Assembly (NCBI GenBank): GCA_039621445.1 | Contig: CP154956.1 | Location: forward strand, 21,990,001-22,054,000 | Direction: 5' to 3' | DNA length: 64,000 nt | DNA from: Euglena gracilis | Taxonomy: Eukaryota; Euglenida; Euglenophyceae; Euglenales | Part shown: piece by piece, positions 18,598 through 28,878 of the stretch | Layout: each line of letters begins with the position of its first letter | Position numbering within the stretch: the stretch's first letter is position 1 | Program-made: the position numbers and the translations under genes | The notes under the pieces: generated by a model | Databases searched by the model: none | Told to the model about the DNA's origin: nothing | Seen by the model: the letters and a program-made list of their open reading frames with translations, nothing else

Positions 18598-21500
18598 TCT
18601 ACATCGCCGCATCCCCACCAACAACACCAACCACCAAGCGATTCCCAGCATCAACCACAACCGCCTCAAGAAGGATCAAGACGACATCTACAACAAGAAA
18701 CACCGCATCCACATCCAACATCCAGCAGCATCGCCCAAGCCACATCCACATCCGTGCCTCCAGACTCAGTGACGCCAGAAGCAAAAGAAGAGAAGCACCA
18801 GCAGAGCCGCGGACGCGAGCTCTGGGCACTGGACCTGTTCTCCGGGACAGGCAGTGTCCGCCGGGCCCTGGAGGCACTGGGTTACCATGTCGTGAGTGTC
18901 GACTGGGACTCCCGGTGGCACCCCGATGTGGTGGCGGACATCCGGCGATGGGAGTACTGGCAGCAGTATTCCCCGGGTGACTTCGATCTGGTGGCAGCAT
19001 CCCCGCCATGCACCGAGTACTCATCGGCAATGACGACAAGGCCGAGGCGGTTGAGGGAAGCAGATGCGGTGGTGAGGAAGACAAGGGAGATCATCCAGCA
19101 CCTCGCTCCGGCGAAGTGGTGGATCGAGAATCCCCGGCACGGGCTGCTCCGCAGGAGGCGAGTAGTCCGAGACCTGGCCTTCGTGGACCTCGACTACTGC
19201 ATGTTCGAAGACTTCGGCTACCGGAAGCCCACCCGGTTCTGGTTACCGAAGGAGATGGCCAGGGATCTCACCAACGTGTTGTGCGATGGCCGATGCAAAA
19301 GCTCGGTGCAAGGGGACAAAGGAAGACGGCGCCACCGGTTCCAGCTGGGAGGCAGGTGCCCCCACAGAGTGTCACGAGAGGAGGCGTACAGAATCCCAAG
19401 CGGCGTGGTGGAGTACCTGTGCCAAGGCACAGGACCACAAGCAGCAACCGAAGCAGAAGGAGCAGTGTCCAACAGCAAAGTGCAAGAGGTGACCATCAAG
19501 CCGTGGCACGTAAAGCCGGGCCGCTTTCGAGTGGGCAGGATGCAAAGGAGAGGAGGCGGATGCCAGCTGCTGCTGGAAGTGACCGTGGAAGCCAATGGTG
19601 AGTGCTACCAAGCAAAAGCGCTCATCGACACCGGAGCCCAGACGTCTCTCTGCCGGAGGGACCTGCTGCCAGAAGCCTGCTTCACGCAGTCCAGCAAGCC
19701 GCTGCTGCTCAAGACAGTGAGTGGCGAAGAGCTCAACGGAGGGAAGAACGAGGCCACCCTCACACTCTCCTTCGAGGCAAGGAGCGAAGAAGGCGTGCCA
19801 GTGGGCAGCCAGTGGAGCAGCACCGTCACCGCACACGACGGGGACATCGGGTTCGACCTCATCCTCGGATATCCGTGGTTGAAGGTCAACCGCCTCGACG
19901 TGCAGCCGTGGAGAGATGCACTCCAGCTGCATGATCCGCCACGGTGGGTGCTGTGGGCGCAGAAGAACAGCACCGTCCAAGGACAAGGAAGATCGACAGC
20001 AACAGTGGTCACCCAGCAAGAGCCGCAACCACCCCCAGCATCCTCAACCCAACATCCCCTCCAGCAACCCCTGTCATCAACGGCAACACAACATCAAGAG
20101 GAAGAAGAGAGTCTGTGGGAAGAACAAGAAGATGTGGAGGAGCAAATGCTGGCATTCGTAAAGAAGATGCGGATGTGCATTCCTGGAGAGATCCACGAAG
20201 CCGAGGAGGATGAAGGTGCGTCGGATGAGGAAATCTCCGACAACGAGGCACTCCAGGAAGCAGCAAGGCACATCCTCCAAGTGCAGGGCGAGCAGGTGGA
20301 AATCAGAGGCGTGGTGCAGTCAGACGACGAGCATCCAGATCCACTGGCATCCAAGCTCCGGCAAGAAATCCTGGATGAATACGCAGGACGCGTCTTCCGG
20401 GAAAGAGTGTGGCCAAATCCCCCAGCAAGAGGGACGCACGGCAAGGCCGTGCTCAGGCTGAAGCCAGGTGCAGTGCCAGTGGTGGGCAGAGTGATCCACC
20501 TGAGAGGAGAAAGGCATGATGCCCTGAGGGAAATGGAGGTAGAGTGCCGGAAGGACGGCAAGCTGGAACCCGGGAGGGGACCGTGGAGAGCAGCCGCCTT
20601 CCCAATAAAAAAGAAAAGCGGGAAGTGGAGACTGGTGTGCGATTACGCGCTCACCAACAAGCAGCTGCAGCCGGACAGCTACCCGCTGCCCCTCACCGAG
20701 GAGATCGTGGCCGAGCAAGCAAGATGTGAGCTGTTCAGCACAGTGGACCTCCGGGATGCCTTCCATCAAGTCGCCCTTGACGCCGAGTCCCGGCCAATCA
20801 CCAACATCCAAATGCCGGGCGGCCTGTGGCAGTGGACTGTGGTCCCACAAGGGATCAATGTGGGCCCGGCACTGCTGCAACGGGACATCGATGCGACGTG
20901 TGCCGGACTGCAAAGGCACTCAAGGCCGTACTTTGATGACATCATCATCTGCACCAAAAGAAAAGTCGGCCAATCGGAAGAAGACTTCCTGAAGGCCCAT
21001 GCCGCAGATGTCCGGGAGACGCTGGCAGCGCTCGAGCGCGACAAGTGGGTCTCGGACCCCAAGAAGGTGAAGCTGTTCATGCGCCGAGTGGAGTTTGTCG
21101 GCCATGTGCTGGGAGGAGGAAGAAGGTCACCAGCCCCAGGGAAGCTGGCAGCTGTCCAGAAGTGGGAGCTGCCCAAGAACGTCTCCAGCCTCCGGGCATT
21201 TTTGGGGCTGTGCAATTATTACAGCGGATACGTGCGAATGTTCGCCGAATATGCGGCACCGCTGCAGGAAAAGCTGAAGTTGCCCCGGGAGCTCGCCAAA
21301 GCAGGCAGCAAACACCCGGTGACATGGACCAAGGAGGAAGAGAAGGCATTCGAGCGCCTGAAGCAGGCACTCGTGGCGGACCTCGAGCTGTACCACATGG
21401 ACCCCACCAAGCCGTTTGTCCTTCGGACAGATGCATCGGACTATGCAGTGGGTGCGGCGCTGGAGCAGTTCCCACTGGTGGAAGGACTCCCGTCCCTCGC

Positions 21501-22365
21501 GGACATCAAGCCAGGTGCCTCCATCCCCGTGGCCTTCATGAGCCGCAAGCTCACCGATGGCCAACGGCAGAAGTGGGACACCAGGGACAAGGAGACGTAT
21601 GCAATCGTCTCCGCCCTGGACAAGTGGGCGCCGTACATTCTGGACAACGAGGTGCTGGTGCTGACAGACCACAAGAGCCTACAAGGGTGGTACAAAGAGC
21701 ATGTCGCAGGAGTCGGCCCACAAGGCCGCCGAGCAAGGTGGCATGCAAAGCTCAACAACTTCCGGCTGGAAGTCATCCATGTGCCAGGCCAAGCAAACAC
21801 CATCGGAGATGCGCTCTCAAGATGGGCATATCCCGCCAGCCAAGGCTTCAAGGACATCACCTGGCATGGCACCGATCAAGACACGAAAGAAATGCAAAAG
21901 CAAATCCAGAAGGAGAAGGAAGAGGAGAGATCGTGTCCAAAGGCCACTCACCCAATCGACACAGCCACCAAAGATAAGCACGTATGCATCATACGACTCA
22001 AGCACAAAATCACCGAGAACACCGAAGTGGCAGTGACCACCCGAGCACAGATGAAAAAGAACCAGCCAGCACCAACAGCCAAAGAAAAACGAAAAGCCAG
22101 CAGTCCCACAGACCAGCAGCAAATCAGCCAAGGACTCAGTGGAGGACGAGGAGGACGTGGTGGAAATCACAGCACCCACAGCAGAAACACCCAAGGAAAA
22201 GGATGCCACAACATCAACCGCCGACCCAACAACCTCATCACCCCATCAACATCCCGACACCTCTATCATGCAGCCGCAACCTCCGTCTTCCAGCATCCCA
22301 GCACCCTTACCATCCTCATCATCACCCGACATCCCAACATCCTCCCCAACCACATCTGCCCCTGA
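18193..22365 (+). CDS. pol: Pol of E2: C5 methyltransferase, protease, RT, RNase H in one open frame
   Basis: The first 135 codons come from the inserted diverged block; native E2 sequence starts near 18598. By residue from 18193: motif I DLFSGTGS at 214, catalytic Cys of SPPCTEYS at 273, ENP at 312, protease LIDTGAQTSL near 479, RT YFDD at 913, RNase H LRTDASDY near 1080. All catalytic residues I know to look for are present and no stop interrupts 1390 codons. The reading frame leaves pol near 22080, in the linker after RNase H, and ends at 22365. Expression is probably as part of a Gag-Pol readthrough product, now uncoupled by spacer frameshifts. The methyltransferase could modify element DNA or nearby chromatin (inference). 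Confidence 0.9.
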   Translation: MTTRKRRLRKANFLVRKTKQIIAYLRPSLWWMENPRYGKRRTSMWTTTCSRHGAIASTHDSGSRAPWPPCRISCATASARTSWRRKMDGDITDGSWVGHPSSAAPESRHITFPKVSSDTCVSAPYRQLPRQRLVGSTSPHPHQQHQPPSDSQHQPQPPQEGSRRHLQQETPHPHPTSSSIAQATSTSVPPDSVTPEAKEEKHQQSRGRELWALDLFSGTGSVRRALEALGYHVVSVDWDSRWHPDVVADIRRWEYWQQYSPGDFDLVAASPPCTEYSSAMTTRPRRLREADAVVRKTREIIQHLAPAKWWIENPRHGLLRRRRVVRDLAFVDLDYCMFEDFGYRKPTRFWLPKEMARDLTNVLCDGRCKSSVQGDKGRRRHRFQLGGRCPHRVSREEAYRIPSGVVEYLCQGTGPQAATEAEGAVSNSKVQEVTIKPWHVKPGRFRVGRMQRRGGGCQLLLEVTVEANGECYQAKALIDTGAQTSLCRRDLLPEACFTQSSKPLLLKTVSGEELNGGKNEATLTLSFEARSEEGVPVGSQWSSTVTAHDGDIGFDLILGYPWLKVNRLDVQPWRDALQLHDPPRWVLWAQKNSTVQGQGRSTATVVTQQEPQPPPASSTQHPLQQPLSSTATQHQEEEESLWEEQEDVEEQMLAFVKKMRMCIPGEIHEAEEDEGASDEEISDNEALQEAARHILQVQGEQVEIRGVVQSDDEHPDPLASKLRQEILDEYAGRVFRERVWPNPPARGTHGKAVLRLKPGAVPVVGRVIHLRGERHDALREMEVECRKDGKLEPGRGPWRAAAFPIKKKSGKWRLVCDYALTNKQLQPDSYPLPLTEEIVAEQARCELFSTVDLRDAFHQVALDAESRPITNIQMPGGLWQWTVVPQGINVGPALLQRDIDATCAGLQRHSRPYFDDIIICTKRKVGQSEEDFLKAHAADVRETLAALERDKWVSDPKKVKLFMRRVEFVGHVLGGGRRSPAPGKLAAVQKWELPKNVSSLRAFLGLCNYYSGYVRMFAEYAAPLQEKLKLPRELAKAGSKHPVTWTKEEEKAFERLKQALVADLELYHMDPTKPFVLRTDASDYAVGAALEQFPLVEGLPSLADIKPGASIPVAFMSRKLTDGQRQKWDTRDKETYAIVSALDKWAPYILDNEVLVLTDHKSLQGWYKEHVAGVGPQGRRARWHAKLNNFRLEVIHVPGQANTIGDALSRWAYPASQGFKDITWHGTDQDTKEMQKQIQKEKEEERSCPKATHPIDTATKDKHVCIIRLKHKITENTEVAVTTRAQMKKNQPAPTAKEKRKASSPTDQQQISQGLSGGRGGRGGNHSTHSRNTQGKGCHNINRRPNNLITPSTSRHLYHAAATSVFQHPSTLTILIITRHPNILPNHICP

Positions 22366-22790
22366 TCATCCCATCACCAACCCCGCAGACGCCGAGGAGG
22401 ACATCGACATCTACACCATGGACTGGGGACCGCACTACGAGAAGTGCCCCAGATGGCAAACCGTGTGGCACGACACCAAGCTCGGAGACCCGTGGCCCAA
22501 GGGCTACCGGGTTGAACACAAGAGGCTCGCTCCTGAAGGATGGGGTCTGGTGCGTGCCAACGGGCCTGGTGGGCAAGGTCCTCAGAGCACAGCATGCCCA
22601 AACGGGCCATTGGGCAGGCGAGATGCTGATGAAGGAGGCTCACCGTTTCTTCCAGTTCGCCGACGAGGAGGAGGCAAAGAAGCTGGCCGAGAGGATGCAG
22701 AAAATCTGCAGCTACTGCCAAGCAGTGGAACACCCCCATCAGCCGCTGCACCTGAAGGTGACACCGACACCGGTGGCCGCCCCACATCAT
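22080..22790 (+). pseudogene. pol: Linker and integrase HHCC zinc finger of E2
   Basis: The Thr/Pro linker and DIYTMDWGPHYEKCPRWQ segment are split over two frames. The zinc finger (QHAQTGH, ICSYC) reads in frame 3. Relative to E1 a stretch of about 75 nt is missing near 22080, an insertion of three bases occurs near 22530, and a deletion shifts the entry into the core near 22785. The domain itself is intact. Confidence 0.75.
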
Positions 22791-23745
22791 GACCAGCGTC
22801 TGCATCGACCAAGTGGAGTTCGAGGGCAAGCAATGTCGTCGCGGGCTGCGTCGACAGACACAGCGGCTGGGTGGTGGCCACGGCACACCACACGAGGGGG
22901 TTGACGGCAGCCAAGGTCGCCAAGGCGATGTACCGCAAGTGGTGGTCGCCCCATGGGATCCCAAGTGTGATCACCTCGGACAGGGGGCCCCACTTCGCAG
23001 GAGCGTGGTGCACTGCTTACTCCCAAGCCACCACCCCGCCAACGGCAGAGCAGAGCAGATGGGGGGCAGAAGCAGCTGCGGCACATCCACGAGGAGAAAG
23101 GAATTCCGTGGGTGGAAGCACTCCCCATCGCTGTCCAACGCCTCAACGACAAAGAAGGACCAAGCCGAGCCACCCACCAAGGCCGAAGATGCAGTCAGCT
23201 TCTTCGAGCGGCAGAAGTTGGTGGACAAGAAAGTCGCAGACACCGTGAACCAGCTGCACCATAAAAAGACTGAGCAGTTGAACAAGCGACGCAAGGAGTT
23301 GCCACCACTGCAAGTGGGCAGCAAGTACACAGAGGGCGATGAAGAGCTGGGATCACCGGTGAAGCTATTCCACTTCAAGCAGGCCCGGTCAGATCCTCCA
23401 ACCGGGATCGATGAGTGGAACGTCGAAAAAGTGGTGACCCACCGAAGAACGCCAGGAGGAGAGTTGGAGTTCAAGGTGCAGTGGGAAGGTTCCACCGAAC
23501 TCACCTGGGAACCACTCCACCATTTCTTCCACAGCTACAGTCAGCCCATTGTTGATTACTTCCAGAAGAAGAACCTGAAGGAGGATGTCATGGCCCATCT
23601 GGCCAAACACCCAACAGAGGTGTCCAGAGTGTGGCTGTCAGCAGTAGAAGGAGGACCGAGGCAAGACAAGAAGTGGCCACTTGAGTGGGAAGAGCCCCCC
23701 ACTGAGTGGACATGGGAGGAGAAGGAGGCGAACCAGCAGCTGTAA
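22789..23745 (+). pseudogene. pol: Integrase remnant and chromodomain of E2
   Basis: Against E1 the integrase has lost several blocks of about 5 to 145 nt: within the VCIDLFVMPEV region, after FEGK, across AWWRTMCALQG, across GAQLQ, across the GLSPYEVLYG motif, and across the whole AWYLRPR ... QLKAY segment. The second catalytic Asp is present in ITSDRGPHF but in another frame, so no integrase is made. The final ORF regains frame and encodes an intact chromodomain (VEKVVTHRR, TWEPLHHFF) ending at TAA 23743-23745. Confidence 0.85.
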
Positions 23746-24500
23746 GGGGAAGAAGCCCCCAGAGCCCCAGTGACGGGGCCGCCAGCAAGAGGAGAGACAG
23801 CAAAACCGCAGAGACAAAAACACCCCACCAACACAGGCGAAAACGGCGAAGAACCACCCCAGCACCCAACGAGAAACGGGAGAGACCGACACCAGCCGAG
23901 GGAACAGCAAGCCAGGAAGGGGAGAGCCCCAACAAACGCCCAAGCCCACGCAGGCCAAAAGAGAGGCCCACCATAGGCGCCCGGTCGGGTCCACCTGGCC
24001 TAGTCAACGGCAGAAGCGGCAACCTCAACACAGCTCCCACCTCCAACAGCACCCTCAGCTTCCATCTTCCCCAACCTCTCCCCACAACCCATACATCAGC
24101 TCCGTACCCCAGTGCCACCCCAATCCCGTAGCCCCGCAGTTCCCCTCACCTCAGCCTCCGAACCACCGACCCGTCTCCCACCGCACCGCACCGCAGCACA
24201 ACGACCAGTCACCACGCAGCACCGCCCGAACACGTGCCCCCATGGCACGTCCCACCCCATGCACGGTACCATGCGACCCAACGCAGCCGTGCGTGCCCGT
24301 GTGGCACCGAGCCCGAGCCTGCCTCACCCAGGTCTGACGGTTCGTACCCAGGCTTCCCAGTGACCCGTCCCTCGCATCCCAGGCGGGTAGGGGGCCCACC
24401 ACCGGAGGGACCGGCCCTAAAGGCCCAGCCGGCCCACGGTGCGACCTGGCGGACCGGACCCAGCCGGCCGCCGCCCGTTCGCCCCGGCTACCCAAGCCTT
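23746..24500 (+). other. 3' untranslated region of E2
   Basis: Near-identical to 9746-10496 of E1. No gene supported. A purine tract at about 24501-24526 marks the approach to LTR2. Confidence 0.6.
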
Positions 24501-25489
24501 AGGGGGGCGGGGGGGAAAGCGGAAAAGCCTGCTGCCAACCTGGGGTGAGTAAGGGGGTTTGGGCGGTACCATCGTTTTGTTCAATCTGCATCGTTTACCG
24601 TATCGTTTTATCTGCATCCTGGTGCCCATCGTCAGATTTTCTCAATTCAACAGCGCAGCGCAGCTGTGGGCAGTGCGGTTCGGCGAGCAGCACAGGAGGC
24701 TGTGGTTGACCCTGTGGTGAGGGTTGACCCCGGACCGCACCTTTTCCCTGTCTCCCTCTTTCCTTTCCTGGACCACCGAACCCCCTAACCCCGGCCTCAA
24801 GGAAGGCCACGGCACCCCGGCGCAGGTGGGAAGGGGCGCCAGGCAACAGCGGGGGGCAAGAGCAGGCACGCCACCCGCAGAGCATGCACACCACCCCAGG
24901 CGCCACGAGCGCGCACCAGCCAGCGAGGGGCAGGGTACCCCCCCCCCAGCCGGCAGACCCAAGCGCGCACCAGCCAGCCAAAGCCCACCCCCCCCCGATC
25001 CAGCCCGGGAGGGGACACCCAACCAAAACCCCCCAGGCAGCCAAAAGGCCCGGGAGAGCCCAGGAGAGCCAGAGCCAAAGACAGGAGACCAGCCACCCCC
25101 ACCCCCACCGCAGGACGAGCGGGGAACCCAGAGCCAAGCAGCAAGGCCAGCCCCACGACAAAGGCCCCACGAACCACGAGGGGCAAACCAGAAGCGGGGC
25201 AGACCAACGAGCCCAGAGGGGCCAAGCCAGCAAAGGGGCCCGGAGGGGGCAGGCAGGCCAGACACCCCCCGGCCCAAGAGAAGGGCAGCCCAAGACACAC
25301 AGCGAGCACCCCCCAGCGCACAAGGGGCAGGGCAGCCCAAAGCCGCGCACAACACGCGAGCCCCCCCCCCCAGCGCACAACGGGAGGGGACCGCACGCGC
25401 CAAAGGCAGCCCCCCCTCACGGGGGGAACCAGACCCGGCAGACCCCCCCGGGCACGAAGGGGGCACCAAACCCCCCCAGGGCAGCCCAA

Positions 25490-25672
25490 AAAAGAAAGAA
25501 ACCGCCCCCCCCCAGGGGGCGGCCAAAAAAAAACGCCCCCCCCAGGGGGCGGCCAAAGAAAAAAAACCGCCCCCCCCGGGGGGAAACAAAAAAAAAAAAC
25601 CGCCCCCCCCAGGGAGGCGGCAAAAAAAAAAAACCGCCCCCCCCCCAGGGGGCGGCCAAAAAAAAAAACGCC
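25490..25672 (+). repeat. LTR2 minisatellite of GC hairpins and A-runs
   Basis: Five or six units of C-run, AGGGGGCGGCC, A-run; shorter than the corresponding array in LTR1. Confidence 0.75.
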
Positions 25673-25876
25673 AGGCCAGGCCAGGAGCACGCACACCAGC
25701 CAGACCGACCAGCCAGACCCAGGAGGCAGCCCGCCTCTGCCACACGGAGGCCTGGCCCCAGCCGGATTGTCCGCCGAGGGCAGACGATTGAAGGGCTGTG
25801 AGCTCCAACCAGGCTTCCGTGGAGGCAAGCGGCGCGGCCCAGGCCGAGCGAGGCACGCCCCCCCCCCCCAGCCAAG

Positions 25877-26308
25877 GGCAAGCCCAAGCACGCCCCCCAG
25901 GCCCGCCGGGGAGCGCACGTGCCTTACCCACTCCCTGGCCGCAGCCTGCAAGTTAACCCGGACGACATCCTCACCCACCAGGCAGCCGGCGCTTCCGAAC
26001 AGGGAGTGGGCGGTCGGTCGCATACCCAACCCGAGCCCACAGAGCCCCGCCCGCAGCCGGTCCCACCGCTGCGGCGGGAAGCCACACAGCGCTCCGCGCC
26101 CGGGGCTCTGTGGAGGGACGGTGGAGCCAAAGCCGACCCCCAGGCCGAAGTTCCCTCAGAACGGCCCCATTCTTGCATCCCTCAGTTATAACGTACCTTT
26201 TCCTTTTTTTGTACATAGTGCACTCGATGCCTGGTGCGCACCGCTCCCGCCCCCCGCCGCCGGGGTAAGCCAAAGGCAGGCGAGGCCGGCGCCTCGGTAG
26301 GAAGGGGA
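25877..26308 (+). promoter_or_regulatory. LTR2-only block containing a TATA-like site, absent from LTR1
   Basis: Between CCAAGGGC and GTGTGGGCGG, LTR2 has about 430 nt missing from LTR1. It includes CAGTTATAACGTACC and a T-rich run at about 26182-26216, resembling a core promoter. Short matching sequence at the edges suggests loss from LTR1. If this is the promoter, E2 would lack it in its 5' LTR. Promoter role is inferred. Confidence 0.35.
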
Positions 26309-27117
26309 GTGTGGGCGGCGGCGGCCTGAGCGCATGCGCACACAAAGTAGCGGAACCCTCCGCTACTACCTGACCACCCCCTTTCTGCATTTGCCTTCCG
26401 CAGGCTCCCTTGTTTCCATGGATTCAATCTGATTTGTGCATTGGAATTCAATTGTTCAAGTTCAATTGTTCAATTTAATCAAATTCAAAGAATTCAAAGA
26501 AACCAAAGGAAACTGCCAAAGGAGAAAATACCTTCAAGGAGATCAAAGAAAACCTCAAGGAATTGGCCTACCAGGAGCGCCCCAAGGCAATTTCAAAGGT
26601 ACTTGCTGGATTTGGCTGGGCTAAGTGGCTATAAGGGTGGGAAGCACCCCATGAAAACCCCTAGCACCCAGGCTTTTCCGCCCCCCCTCTGTCCCCCCTC
26701 AATTTCCTCCCCCTGCGAGGGCCCACCTAAGCGGCTCCGCAGACCCCCAGAGGCATCGCAGGAGGCACCCCCCTCCACTCCGCCGCCGGGAATACTAAAA
26801 AATGGATCCCAACCCATTCCAAGCACCCACGGAGCTTCCCAGGGCCTCCGTGGTAGCTGAGCCCACCCGCGCACCCCCCCTCGCCGGATCCGTGACCCGG
26901 GACCCACCCTGCCGGAACCCCAGCGAGACCGGGACCCCCCCTTGGAAACTCCAGATCTCCTGCAGGTAGGTGAATACCACAGCAACGTCATCGTCCTTCG
27001 TTTTAGAAGGTTCGGCAGATTTTCCGCCTGTTCCTACTGGGGGTCCGGCAGATTTTGCCTGGAGCTGGCCAAGCGGCTTTTCCGCCCTTTCCAGGTGGGC
27101 CTTTCCCACCTTTTTGT

Positions 27118-27175
27118 CCTGGCCTTTACCTTTCCCTTTACCTTTGCCCTTTCCTTTACCCTTACCCTTCCTGTT
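27118..27175 (-). repeat. Hexamer-like repeat encoding a KGKGKG run
   Basis: On the plus strand CCTTTACCTTTC-type hexamers repeat about nine times; on the minus strand they encode alternating Lys-Gly inside X-C. It resembles telomere repeats superficially but is a coding microsatellite. Confidence 0.7.
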
Positions 27176-28525
27176 AGACAGCCATTCGAACGTCGCCCGG
27201 TAATCCCAGTATTCTGGGTCTTCTGGCGTAAACACGGGGTAAGTCACGGATTCCGTGATGGGCGTTCGAGCAAATTCCTGCTCAGACGTCCACCGACGTT
27301 GCTTCGAGTAACGAGCCAACGTCACACCATCTGGCGCTGGCGAGTAAAAAAAACCGGTGCTTATGGCCGGGGGTGGTCCCGAGTTTCCCCGACCTTGGGA
27401 TTCCCGACGTGGCCTTATGCTGTCACATCTGGCGCTGGCGAAAACTTTTCCTAGCTTCGCTCCCACGCGACATTGGCATTCCGCCGCGGGCGGATTTTCC
27501 GACTAGCAGATTTTTGGGGGCAGCGTCACGCTTGCCGGGGCAGAAGCAGATTTTCTGGGGTGTGTTCGTGGGCTTTGCTGCGGCTTTTCCCTTCCGCAAA
27601 CAAACGACTTTCCCCTGCAAACCCGAGCCGCGTCACGGCCGACAGGTTTCTCGCCGTTTTCGGCGCTTCGCTACCGCAATTCGACTGATTCCGTTGGCGC
27701 TTCCGCTAAACCGCAACGTCCTCCTGGCCTGATTTCCGTCTGTTAGATTACGAAAGGGGATTTCGGTTAGACCAAAGCCGTCCAGAATTTCCTAACCAGC
27801 ATCATACTGCGCTCTTCTGCTCTTCCGCTCTTCTGTAATCCCCCTCCAAGTCATCCCCCTCCAGGCAGGGTTTCCCTGTCTGGCGTGTAACAGGTGGACG
27901 ACATGCAATCAGTCTCTGGATCATCGCAGCATATTCATACTGCTGACGCTCCTCCTCGGAAGTGACGGGCCGACCAGTCCACAGGTTCACAGGTTCATCC
28001 GGTGCCTGTGAGCTGGGTCTGAACGAGGCGCTGCCGCGGCTTCCCGCGAACGAACGCTCCGGGCATTGTCAGACGTCACGTGAGGGTTTCCGTCCACTGG
28101 ACGGCTGGGGACAGGGTAAGGAATGGTGGGGTGGGGTGGGGGTGGACAGACGTACTCATCTCGTGTCCTTGGTGTCTCCCGGGGGTAATCCCCAGAGACG
28201 GTATACTGAGACACATGCTCCGCCGCAAGGTAATCCCGCCGGGGCACGCGCTCAGCTGATCGAAAAATACTTTCTTTCACGCGTGGTGGTGCACTCCGGA
28301 CAGGTGCTTCCCCTGTCTCTTCCTCGGGTAATCCGGGGGAGTGAGCACGAAATTGTGCCGTGTAGGTGCCAACTGGAGTACCTGCCATGCCACCTGTGGC
28401 GGGACTTCCACGCCCAGGTCACTCATGGTAATGTCCGCCGCGCATCCCGACATGTCCGGGTCGGTGTAATACACCAGACCGGTCATCGTCGCCTGGGCGC
28501 ACATACACCACAGGGCTGGAGGGGT

Positions 28526-28878
28526 CCATCAGCCGCTGCACCTGAAGGTGACACCGACACCGGTGCCGCCCCACATCATGACCAGCGTCTGCATCGACCT
28601 GTTTGTGATGCCCGAGATGGAGTTCGAGGGCAAGCTGTTCAATGTCGTCGCGGGCTGCGTCGACAGACACAGCGGTTGGGTGGTGGCCACGGCACACCAC
28701 ACGAGGGGGTTGACGGCAGCCAAGGTCGCCAAGGCGATGTACCGCAAGTGGTGGTCGCCCCATGGGATCCCAAGCGTGATCACCTCCGACAGGGGGCCCC
28801 ACTTCGCAGGAGCGTGGTGGCGAACCATGTGTGCCCTGCAAGGCGTGCGGCATGCTTACTCCCAAGCACACCACCACC
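28526..28878 (+). mobile_element. 353-bp fragment of family-1 integrase core inserted in X-C
   Basis: Closely matches E1 from about 8459 to 8815 and encodes the core from PTPVPPHIMTSVCIDLF to HAYSQAHHH with both Asp of ITSDRGPHF and CIDLF. It has no LTR and no visible target duplication. It sits exactly between two adjacent codons of X-C, in the opposite orientation, with no X-C residues lost. It keeps an intact second Asp and the frame that E1 lost, so its source was a better copy than E1. Confidence 0.85.

Larger units (their letters stand above)
10524..26949 (+). mobile_element. E2: second family-1 retrotransposon with C5 methyltransferase, in tandem with E1
   Basis: Complete structure: LTR1, primer site at 12818, Gag, UGA, spacer, methyltransferase-protease-RT-RNase H in one frame, damaged integrase, chromodomain, 3' region, LTR2 ending at 26949. 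It is nearly identical to E1, so both were recently active or arose by unequal recombination. The single LTR between E1 and E2 means the pair is a tandem array, not two separate insertions. A block from a diverged relative (17812-18597) makes E2 a chimera. Confidence 0.9.
24527..26949 (+). repeat. LTR2 (3' LTR of E2), about 2.4 kb
   Basis: Matches LTR1 with many small changes in the repeat. Differences: fewer minisatellite units, a missing block near 25300 relative to LTR1, and an additional block of about 430 nt at 25877-26308. The Gag ATG is conserved at 26802 but its frame stops soon after the LTR end. LTR2 ends at GGAAAC(T), 26949/26950, where X-C sequence begins. Confidence 0.75.

Noticed and set aside
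27118-27175. Interstitial telomere repeat
   Set aside because: Hexamers are irregular and encode a Lys-Gly run in the minus-strand X-C frame; unit sequence is not a known telomere repeat.
26951-27466. Host gene disrupted by E2
   Set aside because: Alignment of its blocks with X-B shows it belongs to the ORF X family rather than a single-copy host gene.
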